Below, piece after piece: positions 1 to 12,100 of a stretch of DNA of 64,000 bases. The stretch lies in the NCBI GenBank assembly GCA_002633025.1, contig NMRB01000054.1:394703-458702 (forward strand), given 5' to 3'. The position numbers and the translations under genes are program-made. Origin of the DNA: Notospermus geniculatus. Its lineage: Eukaryota > Nemertea > Pilidiophora > Heteronemertea > Lineidae. The notes under the pieces are model-generated. The model did not search any database. It was not told the origin of the DNA and worked only from the letters and a program-made list of their open reading frames with translations. The first letter of the stretch is position 1, and each line of letters opens with the position of its first letter.

Positions 1-1204
1 GAATCAGTGTAGGCCAATTCTCTTCATATTATTTTTTACAAGCAGTCCACCAATAATTGCAAATCATCATGTCCGAAAAATCCCTCGCACATCCACCGCC
101 CCCTGGTGACAATACGACCAGGGGACCCTTTTAATTAATCAAGAGATGGTGTGACGACGGTTGGTTTGATCAGTAAAATGAGCGAGACTTCTTTTGGGCG
201 ACGATTCCTGGTGTGGATGAAAAAACACCAAAGAAATTGGAGGTATGTCATGTATGAATTGAGGCAATCTAACTCGACTAGGCGTGACTCGGTATACAAT
301 CTTCATTTCTGAGAAGATAGCTCACGTTTTTTCAGATTCTCAGCCAGAACAGCAATGACGGTGGAAAACATACCGAGAAGACGTCAGTCCTTCTCTCAGA
401 TGTCTAATCATTCCAGACTTGATATTTGTATTCGATGGTGGCCTATGGGTTCTGGGACACACCCCTTCCCTTGTTACAACCAGACCTGCCTACCGCTGTC
501 TACTGCCCCCCACGAGTGCTTCTTCACCTAATAATAATAACGATTTTGTCCTATAGGTCTACGCTCCTTCTTTCAATCTGTATAAATGGTGTAGGCCTGC
601 CCCCTGGACCACCCCAATAGATTTTTTTAGATAATCTTCTGTATTATGGTACCCCCAGGTCTGCTAATTTGCCATAGCTCCTTAATTATAGGCCTACATA
701 ACAAAAGGTGACACCAGTCTAACAAGTTAAACGTACTTTCCTTTCATTAAATTAACCGGCATGGCTTATTTTTTCTTCTCTCTCAAACTAATAAGGTTTT
801 CATCATGAAGCGTGTCATTCTCACGCCCATCGGGGCCTGCCTTTATTGTCACCTTTCCAGCCCATCTTAAATATTTAAACACTGTTTTAAAGTGGAGGCA
901 TATTATGGCGAATTTGTACAAATCGTCGCTCTCTGGGTGTCAAATATATCTAGACTCGCTCGACTGGCTGTATTTCAAAGACTTCTGATGAAAAAAAATT
1001 ATACATATTTGTATAACTTTGCGACAAAACGTGACTATATGGGGAGTTCTGAAAGGCAAAACGAAAAAAAACTCGTTTCACATCCTCGCCCGCACGCCAA
1101 ATCGTCACAGATTGTGTATATCGTCATCACACCCACACTCACAAACAGTGACACAGTTCAGGTTTTTGTCACTAGGGGGCTAAAAGTGAATTTTGCTATT
1201 CAAG

Positions 1205-4200
1205 GTTTGGAACGACGCGCTTGCGGCGGAAGGCCAGAAACTTGCCGACACGTGCAAAGACGGACACGTGGCTGTCACGGTACCTGGGATTAGTTCCGTC
1301 GGTCAGAACCTTTATTCTAATCAAGAAAAAGGGTTCGACCCTATTGACGCGGTCAATTCTTGGGTCGCTGAGGGCTCCTCATATGACAAGACGACTCACA
1401 AATGCAAGTCGGGGTCCGTGTGTGGCCATTATCTTATGGTAAGTCAGGGGCCGTGTGTGGCCATTACCTTATGGTAAGTCAAGTACTGCGGATTTCAACG
1501 ATTTTTCCAGGCACATTTAATAAGACGTTGATAATAAAGCGTTTCTTCCATATCGAAATATGGTGTCCACTGCTTAAAATACATGATTGTATATCCACTT
1601 AGGTTGTTTTAAACAAGTTAACCAAAGTAGGATGCGGTGCAAAGGTTTGCGCGGAATTCACCATAGAATCGGGGGAAAAAAAGAAGGATGTAACCTACGT
1701 GGTGTGTCATTATGATGGGTATGTACGCATAAAACTAGATTCTATATGGGTCGTATTCATAAAGCGGTTCTATCGTTAGAACCGTCTTGGAACCGGCCTA
1801 AGACGCCACTGCTTTATGAATTCGCGATTCGACCCCATATGATTAACAGGCGAATAAATTCATGGCTATCAAGTCATACGAAAAATACCTCACGGAATCA
1901 ATGTCGTTCACTCCAGGAGGAAATGGAGTACATGCAGTTTAAGGCCTATTCACAGACATCACAACGGTCACGTGACTGCAAAGCATCGGCCATATTGGCC
2001 GCCAAGAAGAAAATTTGAAATTGGAAGATTTTTTCAAAAACTGAAATGGCCGGCGACGACGTCAAAACTATCGCCCTTTTTCAGCTTACGTCTGGCGTCC
2101 TCTATTCCATTCGTACTAGGCAGTCCTTGCACAAAATGCCCAACAGGGAAGTTCTGGTGCAACACCGATTTATGCCGTAAGTCAAATACATATTATACGT
2201 CTGTAAAACATCGCGTCGAGGACGTGAAGACGAGGTAGGGTTTAGCTCACGGACAGCTCGCAGAGGTGGATGATCTCGCGAGATTCCCGTATACCTACTA
2301 TCAGCTTTGTTGTCGCTGAAGTCACAAAACATGTACCGGTAAACATTGAAACATGAGAAGACACTTATTACTTTTCAGAACCGGAATGTACGACTGCGGG
2401 TGACAAGTGCAGTGAGTAAAGATTAGGATGCAATCAAATCATTATGAGTTAATGGACGACAGGATGGGTTAAAAACGGAGATGGGTTGAATACGTTTAAA
2501 TGTGTTGACATGAGTTGTTCAAAACATCACTACTGCTATATGACTTTATCTCAACAAGATGGCTCTAATTGTCACGTTAAAGGGCCTCTAGAGGCAGCCA
2601 GCATGGCAGGGGAAAACCCCGGGGAAAACCCAGGTTGAATACCTCGTACCAGTGATTATTACGTTAAAGTGGCGCCGCCTGGCCGAAGAACCGGTACTGA
2701 TATTAGCCTAATGGCGAGCTGCCTCTAGAGGCCCTTTAAAGACAAAACCGAGCTCTGGAGCTCTAAGGGTAGATTCATACTTCTCCGTTTTGCGCTTTGC
2801 GCTTGTCCGTTCCCTATGTTTATGTTTATATGTGGTACCAATAATAAAATTACTTTTTCTACCACGCACTCACATAAGAAACGAACAAGCGCAAAGCGCA
2901 AAACGCCAATTATTAATTGGCCTTAACAGAGAGACTGGGGACGATATTGGCTCATCAGTAACCACTAAAATAGGAGTCCTTCGGTTATAAAGCTTAGTGA
3001 AGACTCAGTGTAGGCCTATGGTACTTTATCGAGCCGTAGGCCTACTCAACTTTCCCTACCTTTCAGAATGTTACGCTAAATACAAGGGAGTTTGTAGCAA
3101 TTGTGCAACAGCGGATGAAAAGACTTGTGCCTGTAAATGTGCGAACGGATATCTCGGGGCACAATGTACAGGTAGGTGAAGCATGAACGACACCGTCACC
3201 AACATATTAAGTTACCGCCAGAGGAAGGTTCCACGGTAACGTCACGGTAATTTCAAGATGGCGGCTGTCAATGTAAACAACACCACGTGAAACTCCGAGT
3301 TACCAGGTTACCTCATTGGCTCTCTGGAGGTGGAAGCCTAAAGTGGTGCACGTGGGAGTTTTCTCCGGCGCGATTGGCTCTCTGTGGGCAACTTAAATCA
3401 TAGAAAACTATGGCCAGTCGTCGTGAATAGGAGCAGTCACCGCGCGAATTGCCAAAAGATGGCAGCAAAGTTCTAGCGGACCAATACACAGGAAAATGCA
3501 CGTGATTGGTGCTCGCACCTATTGGTCAACTCACTGACAGCTCCTGTTGCCCAACTATGTGGAGGAGGCCATAGTACTGTATTAATGAGCAGACAGAAGG
3601 TTTGAAAAATCAGATTCCTTGGTTGTCTTACGATTGGTAATGGTAAACTCGGTGTCTTTTTGCCAGAGGAATGTAAAGACCTGCCGATTAAAGATGGTGA
3701 CCTGCCTGATCAAACAATATGCAATTCAGCCTACGTCGACGACCCAGAAGAATTCTGCGATCCTGCCAACAAGCATCAACCGAATTTCGTCTGGCAGAAA
3801 ACATGCAGGGCCACATGTGCATCGATATCAAAACTCTGCGGTAAGTAGGGGGGCCTACACCAGACATCAAAATGAAACGTGGATGGAAATTTGAAGGGGT
3901 CATTTCCCTCTTATACGTGAAATACAGCCTCCAAACTTACGATTGACAGTTATCATGGATTGTATCATGGACTATACACAAATTCATTATTTTCTCTCAC
4001 CCCTGACATCTCCTTGTCCTCTCTTTCAGTTGCCCTCACTGATGCCCTCAAAACAGCGGCGACAACTGGCTGCACATTGAAAAAGGAAGACCCTCCGGTA
4101 TGTTGTGGTATCACTTTAATATCTACCGCATTATTTTTGCTGTCGACGTCATCCGAAACGTATATGACGTCATTGAAAATTGCTAGGCCTACTCAGCAAG

Positions 4201-7200
4201 CAGTACACACGGAGTAAGCATGGTTCGACACGATTTCTTAATCCCGTTGACGTAAATTTCTATGAGTGCTCTTCTCGCCCACAGTCTGGCGGTACGGCTC
4301 CTCCAGCTGATCCATGCAAAGACTACAAGTGCGTCAATGGTAAAAAAATTGCTGAAGGATCAAAATGCAAGTGTAGCTGTCTTGAAAAATGGCAAGGAGC
4401 AGCATGCGACGGTAAGTCGACATTTCTTTCTGGTCGACATGAGAGAGTTTTCCTGCAGAAGCTGGCGAATCATACATCTGGTTTCTCACCATTATACAGT
4501 TTTCGCAAAGCCCCCGAAACGCCAACGCGAACGTCTATCCTTTTGTTCGGTGCTTCCTTCGTGGCACTGAACAATGGGTTTGGCGTTGGCATTGGCGTTT
4601 CGGGCGGGCTTCGCGAAAACTCCCTAGTATTAACATCATTACACATGCTATTAGTACAATAGTCTTCTTTACTAACACATGCATGTCTCTGATTCTTGTT
4701 TCACGTACATAGAGGCTATTAGTGACACAGGAACCAGTAGTACAACCAGTAGTACAACCAGTAGTACAACCACGAAAACCAGTACTGGGACAACTACAGG
4801 TACCAATCAATACACAGGGCCTGGCGACTAGTCTGACTTCATGATGACATTGAATAAATACTGAGGACCTCCGTACACGAGGCCAAGAACCTTTTCTACA
4901 GGGCGCGTCAATGAAAATTGTCCTTAGAACGGTAGGCCTACAGCATCTACTGTTCCAAGGACAATTTTGATCTGATATACGCCGTCAGTAAGGAATTGAT
5001 TTTTCAGGCTATCATATCACTTCAGTACCGGTATATCATTACATTCGAGTACAAGCAACGATTTCACACGTACGCCAAGAGTATCGACGAGTCTATAATG
5101 ATCATTGTACCCAGCAGATGGTGTGCAGCCCAGTGGTTTATAGTGGTTCCTCACTGACGTCACAACGATCACGTGACTCCAAAACTATCACGTCATGAGA
5201 TTTTGACGTCACAATCTGTGTGTTGACGCTGTGTTCATGCCGTGACGTCGCTTGACATTTTGACGGTCAATATGGCGTCGTGAAAATGTGACGTCACGTG
5301 AAGAAGCTCGCTGACAACAGCACGTAACTTCCACTCCACCATATAAAGGAATAGGAGCAGTCAGCCGCGCTTATCACCCAAAAAACGGCAGTAAAGTTAA
5401 CGTTAGCGGACCAGTACAATATAAAATTATCTTGATTGGCTCTCAATCAACCATGAATGGGTCCGCTAGGCTTGAACTGGACCGTAGTGACCGCTATTGG
5501 TTAACTGACTCACAGCTCCTATTGCCTAAACAACAAAACACAAAACCTGCATTTCAAGAATACAAAATTTGCATTTCAAGAATTTATGTTTTTATCTTCT
5601 GTTTCGTTTTTCGTTATCAACCATAGAACCATCCTCTGGGACGGGGACCACCACAGCCACTGGAACAGCGACAACTACCACTACACCTACCGACCCATGC
5701 GAAAACTACAAATGTACAAATGGCAAAAAGATTGCCAAAGACGGCAAATGTACTTGTTACTGTAGTGAAAAATGGCAGGGAGTTAGCTGTGATGGTAAGA
5801 CCAACAGGAACCTTTAAGAATCATCCACACACTACCGAGACTAACACTAATTCAGTGCCTCAAGATATCGGAGTATACACGTTCGAAAATTTCAACCACG
5901 CCAACCCATCATCCATTTTCCCCACACTTCAACCAAAATTTTCCTATAAATTATTTTCATTTCATTTTTTAATATTTTACAGTAAATTAATGATTTCCGT
6001 AAGTTTTCGAACTCGGTTTTTGTCATCTACTCAACCTTGTGCAATTCATTTTTATCTATTTTCATCTTGATATTAATATGGCGATCCACCCACAACTTAC
6101 TGAACTATTTTTTCTTCCAGAGTCCGTTGAAGAGGCCAAACACGGAATTCTGTTGACGATGACATTCAAACAGGAAGCGGTACCACAATTATTTACCGAA
6201 TGGAAGACTTTCCTGCCATTAGAGGCCGCCTTTGGCGGTCCTAGAACGGTCCAAATTTGACGTCTAAACCACTGCGTCCACGTCATAATGGATGACGTCT
6301 TGGCGTGCATTTCTTCTCTGTGACGTCAAATTCCATGACGTTCTAGGACCGCTAACTGGTGGTGGCCTCTAACGGCAGTAAAGTCTACCATTGCTTATGA
6401 CATACAATGTCGATGAGGGATTGCAACCACAATGCGTGATGAACATTGTAAGAGTGTAGGCCTGCAGAATGATGTCCACACAAAGCTTTCCGAACGTTGC
6501 TCGCGCTGATCCCCTCAAAACGTTTACATGACGTTTAAAAGAGTTTCGCTGGCAGCCATCTTGCCAAATTTCCGCCATCGTCATGGTGATTTCCCGCACT
6601 GGGGATGGGAGAACCAATCATCTGTCACTCTGGAAGAGTTTTCATGGTGATGACCTAATTTTGGCAAGATGGCTGCTGTGAAACCTATCTATGTATCACC
6701 TGTACTACCTCTTTCTTTCAGTGGACATCAGTCCGTAAAGAACTCGAGAAGGCCATACCGAAAGCTATTTCCGATTACTGTGACCAGAACTTCGGTGAAT
6801 GTTGCCCTGGGATGGGGACAAAAAAGAGGTACATCTTAATCTCTCCGGAGAAAGCATTTTAATCCTTGCAAAGGAAATCACTTCAAATGGCGACCGTTAC
6901 CTCTGCTTTCTGAAGGCTGCTCCAAGAACGTCGACCTTTCTCGCGCAAGTTGGCTCTCTATGGGCAGCCCAACCTTGGAAAAGACGGGGAATGGTTTGTA
7001 ATTGTCTCAGCGCAAGTCATAGAGTAACAAACAATGGTGAATTGTCCATTGAGAGACAACTCCGAGGGAAAAAATCAAATAAAGCAGCGCTTTAGTCGTC
7101 AGGAAGCCAACAATGGTGAATAATTCCATCGAGAGGCGCGACAAAATAGCCCAACTCAGTTTTAGTCAGTCACAGTGCAGTGGTAATTATTTCTGTGACT

Positions 7201-8518
7201 ATGTACGAATTCGCATTCAAGAGTAAGTTTGACCCGATGATCATTTGACAACAACTGATCCTTTCCTCCAGCAAAACCAAATTCGACATCAGCAGCGCAT
7301 CTTTCACGAAAGTCGGCGCGGGTTTCCCGCAGTATGTGCAGACAACCGCCACCATCCTACTCTATGTCGACTATAACAAGAACAACAAACTTTGTGAAGA
7401 TGGGACAGGGGCCACAGGGCGAAGGAAGAGGGCCGCTGCAAGTAAGTGTTGCTCCTCTATGCTAAACTTTATCCTAGAGATTGAAATTCCATGTCTTAAA
7501 CTGCATGTACATTGCGTTTTATCCGCCACCGGTTTTCGTCAGGAAGTAATATCAACAACCTTTGGGGCCAACTCTCAAAGTGAAGGAACACTCTCTGCGC
7601 TATTCAGACGTATTCAAGAACACCACCTTGCCAAATTTAAGGACCCGGAAAATCCCACATATTCGCATTGCACAAATATCGGATTGCTGTGAGACAACAT
7701 GGCCACATAGACTTGATTGCTTCTGTCCATTTTCAGACTACCTTCCCCAAAACGTCCTCTACAATGCAGTGGACACAAACAAAGACACAATCAACAACGA
7801 TTTACAGACATGTTGTAAAACTGGCATGGCTAGCCTGAAGAAATCGGAAGTTTTACCAAGGAAAGTCCCGCCAACAACAACACCCACAACTCCCACTTCC
7901 AAAGGTCTGGCAGATTGGGAGATTGCTCTCATTGTTCTGGGAGTGACGTTGGCGCTGTTCTTCATCATTATATTGGTGTTCTTCATCGTCAAATCGGGGT
8001 AAGTTAGATCTGATGGTTGCGTTCCCGTCTTTGCCGCGGTCCTCGCGGAACGGACAGTAGCGCCGCGGGAGTGGAACGGCAAAGATGGGACAAGTCCTTA
8101 GGGAAAGAGACGAACTCTTCTGAATAGAAGCCATGCCATTCATGAATCTTGCCTTGGTTTGATAATCTGAGATTCCGCGGTCTAACCTTCGACGAATAAG
8201 CTAGTTAGCGTCTTCCTCCAAGGTCTAGCTTGGAGGACTTATACTGACGTCCAAGGGGTTCTTTGACAAGCATAATGGTTCCTTAGATTAGGACAGAGTT
8301 ATAGGGAATTGTTTTCTATTGTTTTTTTCAGAGTTTGCAACAAAAAGAATCGTGAGACGTTGCCCATGCCGGCGTCTGAATTGGCAGATTCGTCACAAGG
8401 TCACGTGAACAAAACGTCACCACAGTCCCCCAACTATCATTCGGAGATTGCCGTCGAATCGCCGAAAAGGGCAACTTATGACCTGCAAGAGAAAACACAG
8501 TACCAAGTATACATGTAA
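1205..8518 (+). CDS. Membrane-anchored CAP / EGF-like / ShK-like modular protein (5' partial)
   Basis: Fifteen exons inferred from conserved modules plus matching splice phases: 1205-1438, 1603-1718, 2085-2176, 2379-2411, 3067-3171, 3667-3840, 4030-4097, 4285-4411, 4713-4799, 5627-5794, 6121-6179, 6722-6828, 7272-7441, 7737-7998, 8332-8518. The joined length is 1989 nt, an exact multiple of three (662 aa and stop). Order: CAP domain (VWNDALAAEGQKLADTC, SVCGHYLM, KVGCGAKVC, VVCHYDG), a CRISP-hinge-like CTKCPTG segment, an EGF-like module, a six-Cys ShK-like module, two more EGF-like modules (CKDYKC and CENYKC) separated by a Ser/Thr mucin-like linker, an unrecognised membrane-proximal region ending in RRKR (furin-like), a Thr/Pro stalk, one TM helix (ALIVLGVTLALFFIIILVFF) and a 60-residue cytoplasmic tail. 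The N-terminal part of CAP and the signal peptide were not found; they probably lie upstream. Role is unknown; extracellular adhesion or defence is inference only. Confidence 0.8.
1411..1481 (+). repeat. Tandem duplication carrying a splice donor
   Basis: Two head-to-tail units of 36 and 35 nt (1411-1446 and 1447-1481) both contain CTTATGGTAAGTCA-type sequence, so the CAP exon is followed by two near-identical donors, GT at 1439 and GT at 1474. Only the first keeps frame with exon 1603-1718; use of the second would add 35 nt and shift the frame. Confidence 0.85.
1744..1840. repeat. Short foldback element in intron
   Basis: ATATGGGTCG...ATTCATAAAGC at the left is matched in inverted orientation by GCTTTATGAATTCG...CGACCCCATAT at the right, with a small internal indel. 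Non-coding, MITE-like. Confidence 0.6.
2577..2739. mobile_element. TTAA-flanked MITE with 22-bp perfect terminal inverted repeats
   Basis: The ends TTAAAGGGCCTCTAGAGG (continuing CAGC) and their exact reverse complement bound 163 bp without coding potential. TTAA at both ends is compatible with a piggyBac-type target duplication, but the inner ends are not a canonical piggyBac terminus, so the superfamily is uncertain. It lies in an intron of the CAP gene. Confidence 0.7.
2786..2905. repeat. Foldback element, GC-rich 20-bp arms
   Basis: CGTTTTGCGCTTTGCGCTTG at 2786 is repeated exactly in inverted orientation ending at 2905. The loop is AT-rich and non-coding. Confidence 0.7.
3426..3548. mobile_element. 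MITE, AATAGGAGC family (copy 1)
   Basis: AATAGGAGCAGTCACCGCGC at the left and ACTGACAGCTCCTGTT at the right are inverted arms shared with copies at 5350-5523 and 17986-18083. Intron of the CAP gene. Confidence 0.65.
4499..4620. mobile_element. Foldback element with GTTTTCGCAAAGCCC arms
   Basis: GTTTTCGCAAAGCCCCCGAA and its imperfect inverse CGGGCGGGCTTCGCGAAAAC bound 122 bp. A right-half relative lies in the carbonic anhydrase gene at about 62721-62801 (CTTTGTTCGGTGCT... to GGGGGCTTTGCGAAAAC). Confidence 0.65.
4913..4968. repeat. Small hairpin
   Basis: AAAATTGTCCTTAGAAC pairs with GTTCCAAGGACAATTTT across a loop containing GTAGGCCTAC. Intronic. Confidence 0.55.
5155..5296. promoter_or_regulatory. 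Cluster of three TGACGTCA palindromes
   Basis: Perfect CRE-like octamers start at 5155, 5204 and 5289, with further TGACGTC near-matches and CACGTGAC motifs between. Intronic. It may be a piece of repeat DNA rather than an enhancer; related TGACGTCA-containing sequence occurs in the MITE at 6201-6390. Confidence 0.35.
5350..5523. mobile_element. MITE, AATAGGAGC family (copy 2)
   Basis: AATAGGAGCAGTCAGCCGCG at the left is inverted at the right as TGACTCACAGCTCCTATT. Internal sequence is alignable by eye to copy 1. Intron of the CAP gene. Confidence 0.7.
6201..6390. mobile_element. MITE, AGACTTTCCTGCC family (copy 1)
   Basis: TGGAAGACTTTCCTGCC at the left and GGCAGTAAAGTCTACCA at the right are 17-bp inverted repeats with two mismatches. 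Inner arms GGTCCTAGAACG and CGTTCTAGGACC extend the foldback. A second copy is at 58651-58848. Confidence 0.75.
6550..6677. repeat. Foldback around GGCAAGATGGCTGC
   Basis: TGGCAGCCATCTTGCCAAATT is inverted as AATTTTGGCAAGATGGCTGC at the right, with CATGGTGAT on both inner sides. It lies just upstream of the exon starting at 6722. Confidence 0.6.
8021..8091. repeat. Hairpin related to the AGACTGGTTCCCGTC family
   Basis: GTTCCCGTCTTTGCCGC pairs with GGCAAAGATGGGAC. The interior GCGGAACGGACAGTAGCGCC is the reverse complement of the interior of the hairpin at 56740-56825. Intron of the CAP gene. Confidence 0.55.
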
Positions 8519-8946
8519 CAATGCTAGAGGTCGTGCGTTCGAATACCGAAAGATTTGCTGAAGAAATCACAAGTCCAGACCACCGAGACTTGCGTCGGCC
8601 CGTGACATCACATACACGCTCCATCACGTCTTTGATATAGGCCCTAGGCCAATTTCATCAGTTTTGCATTGCTTTATCGACTTATCACGTGTATGTACAG
8701 CTGGGTTTGTTTCAGTAATTTATCACTCCAAGTAAGTGCGCCTTTCATGTCCAAGTAGTTTGAGATATGGTCAGCTACAGCTTCTATTCTAGGATATTTC
8801 GAGTCTTGTCACTCTTCAAATACATGCACATGTACTTTTATCATAATTTTATCGGCAATATGGTCCACTTATGTATATAGTAGTGAGTGCAAATAAAGTT
8901 TATCATGGTTACCACAGTTACAAAGCGGTTTCATTTGCAATGCAAG

Positions 8947-9032
8947 GTAGACTGGTTCCCGTCTCCCGCAGCGCTACTGTCCCTGTTGTGGAGCAAGTGC
9001 CACGGGAGTTAAGCGGCAAGGAACCAGTCTAC
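8947..9032. mobile_element. AGACTGGTTCC hairpin element
   Basis: GTAGACTGGTTCC at the left, GGAACCAGTCTAC at the right, exact inverted arms, 86 bp. Related copies: 22839-22912, 50163-50238, 63734-63802, with looser relatives at 8021, 53228 and 56740. Confidence 0.7.
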
Positions 9033-9186
9033 AAGCAAGCTTGCAATAGTGGGTCAGAAAAAGGAACTCTTGTGAAGTGATGAAAGCCAAGAGTTGCTGG
9101 AGTCAAAGAACACCATCTTTCAGGAGCAATAAAGAAGTAATTCTCATCATTTTTAATGTATTTATGGCTCTTTATTTCCAAATCCT

Positions 9187-12100
9187 TTATGACTGATTAT
9201 CAAATTTAAAGACTTGACTTGGTAACTGTCCAATCCAGAATGACTTTAGAATGTCTGGTATCACAGCCTGTTCATTCTGAAATTGGAAACGGAAATGAAT
9301 GTTAGAAAGATTACTGACCATCTCGAAGATCAAGCATGTGTTTTTTTCTACTGTTTTACACTGTTAAGAGCAAGCTGAGTTGGAGGATAAAAAGGAAATG
9401 TCCTTGTAGCCTACACACCTGATAAGGTGAGTTCTCCAACAACGCCATCATAAACCTTGGGATATTGAGAGCACTCCCATGAATAATTCGCTGGTATTTA
9501 CGAGGATGGTTTCCCATGTTCCTGCTACATCGCATCATCAACCTCCGGCTGATATAGTCATCACAGCTTGAGACACTCGCCATCTGGAAAACAAGGTAGA
9601 AATGAGTTTACTTCCACCAATAATATTGGAAAAGGGCGTGTCCAATGATATTGCCACTTACCCCTCCGTCCCAGCTCATGGCCTTGGAATTTAGGCTGAA
9701 ACAGCCATTGGGCATAGGGGACTATTTCACACAGATTGCTTACACACATGACACACGTACATTATTATTGCCATGAAATAACAATCTTTACCGTGACAAA
9801 GCTTTCAATGCTGGGTATCCAACATTCTAACTGGATTCTTCTTGACTCTGAGCAATGAAGATTTTTAGCACCAATGGATAACAATCTGAAAAGACAGGGA
9901 ATGAAAAATGGGTATCCTTTACAGAAGAAAGACATTTCAGTATTTCTGGCTGGTTTTTCTAACAGAATACACCACTGCTTAAATTACAAATGAGATCAGA
10001 TCTTACCTAGTAGGTAAACTAAATGGTTTATAAAGCTGAGACAAAATCTCCAAGTATGATGAAACTATATCTTCTTCTTGGCTCTGTCTTGCATAACTTG
10101 TCAGCATTTGAAACTGAAAGTAGATAGAGACCAGAGTTTGGCAGGTCACCATACTAGGATGGAGTAGAGCAGAGATGGGAGCCAAATGGAGAACCTAGGC
10201 CAGCTGAGGAGGAACGTGGCACAACAAGTATCCAGAATAGACTGACGGCACGCACTCACCTCTACGGCCTGAGACACTGATAGTAAACTTCTAGAACTGC
10301 TGTCATCATTCACCGGTTTGTAACTCCGACCAATGGTGTAACAATTCATGGGGAGTGATATTTCATTGACCATCATACGCACAAGAGAGGCAACCATCCC
10401 AAAATGTGACGACCCGGTGAGGAATAAGGAACTGGTCAGACTGCTGCCTGAATTTGAGTCTGATCCAGAACCCACTGGTCCATCCTTGTTCTGCAGGCGG
10501 AAACATTCATCTGGATTTGAAGTATCGACACCACAGCCTTCCTGGAATGGTGAAATAACGACGGGATCAACTGAGGTCAAAAGTTAGATAGAATATTTCA
10601 AACTTCGTAACGAACCTTACCATAGATTTAATAGATATAATATTTCAAAGCAAAGTGACTTACCACAACAAGTGTTTTCACCATATCTGGGCACACCACC
10701 GGTGTGAAGCCTGCCTCCTCTAGACCCTTCTGTGTATACCGTGATATGGCCTGTTCTAAAATGCTAAGATCACCCTTCATGTAATAAGCAGTTGGACTAA
10801 TGCAACTGAATTCCAACATACCACATTCTTCAAGACGTTTCATGATTGAGTTTTCTTTTCTCACTTGTTGATTTACATTGGCTTCATCAATGACACAGTT
10901 TTCTGGTGACATCTGTAACAAGGACAAAACGTTAATGATTGACTGGGGTCAACACACCAGCGATGCCATAAAGTTGACAGTTGACCTTTGTTATGTTAAG
11001 GGCACCGCACACTAGCGATTTTTTCGAGCGATTTTGTAGGCGACCGGCCTTGCGACCACAGAAGCGACTGAACATTTTTGAGATTTTTTAGTTTTTGTTG
11101 ACTTGTTTGCGACAAATGCTTCTTTGGAAGATCAGTGATGTCGTGGATGACATCATTGATCGACCGCAAAGGTTATTACGTTAGGCGACGTAGTAGTCGC
11201 ATCGGTAGTCGCCCCCATTTTAGTCGCCAGTGTGCGGAGCCCTTTAGTGGTACAAAATACCAGTAACTGGGATAATTCTGCATGTACCGGTCTGTAGCTT
11301 TTCTATGGTATAATTGCTTTCAGTATTGTCATGATCAGTATTGTAATGACTCAAAGACCACCATACCACAGTAGGATGGATAGAGTTGGGTAACTTCAGT
11401 CCATCCATAATAACTTTTTCTTCAATCTCCCAAAATGGCTTCTGAAAAACAAGACACAAGAATGAGATTCAAGGAGAGTGTGGATAAAACCAAATTCATC
11501 GCAAACCAAGGTACACCGAGTTCAACAGGGAGACTACTAGCACCTGAATCCAAAATACCAGTACATGGTTTTCTCTTTACTAGTATCTCTCATCAATTTG
11601 TAGAGGAAATCATGTTACAGTGGGTACATACAGTGGCTTGCTGAAGTTCTATTCGAAGTTCTTTGCCTCTTTTTTTAAGATTCTCTTTCTGAGCAGTCGC
11701 TGATGAGTCCTGAAAAAAAAAAACAAGACAACAATTTTGGAATCATTTATTCTTCTTTCGCTACAAATTTCAACAATTCTCCACATGTCTACTTCAAACT
11801 TCTGAAATCAATCAACAAATACCTTTTGTTTAACAATCTCCGCCATCTCTCTCGAAATCTGTGTTCTTCTCTCCTGAATAGACTGAACTTCTTTTTGTAA
11901 TTCCTTGTACTTCCTATAGTCTGATGTCTGTAAGAATCAATGGCAACTTCACCATGAGACTTTTGGGCAGAGGCAGCAAGGACATTAATTTCAATCACAT
12001 AACTCCAGTCTGCAGGACTGTGGTTTCTAATGCCGATATCAGAGCATGCCAGGAAAAAAATCCACGGGCACTATTGGTCACTCCTGCAACCTTTCCCACG

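Noticed and set aside
7543-7690. An extra coding exon of the CAP gene after TTTTCGTCAG
   Set aside because: The open frame there does not match the phase of the donor at 7441, and skipping it leaves a perfectly in-frame gene.
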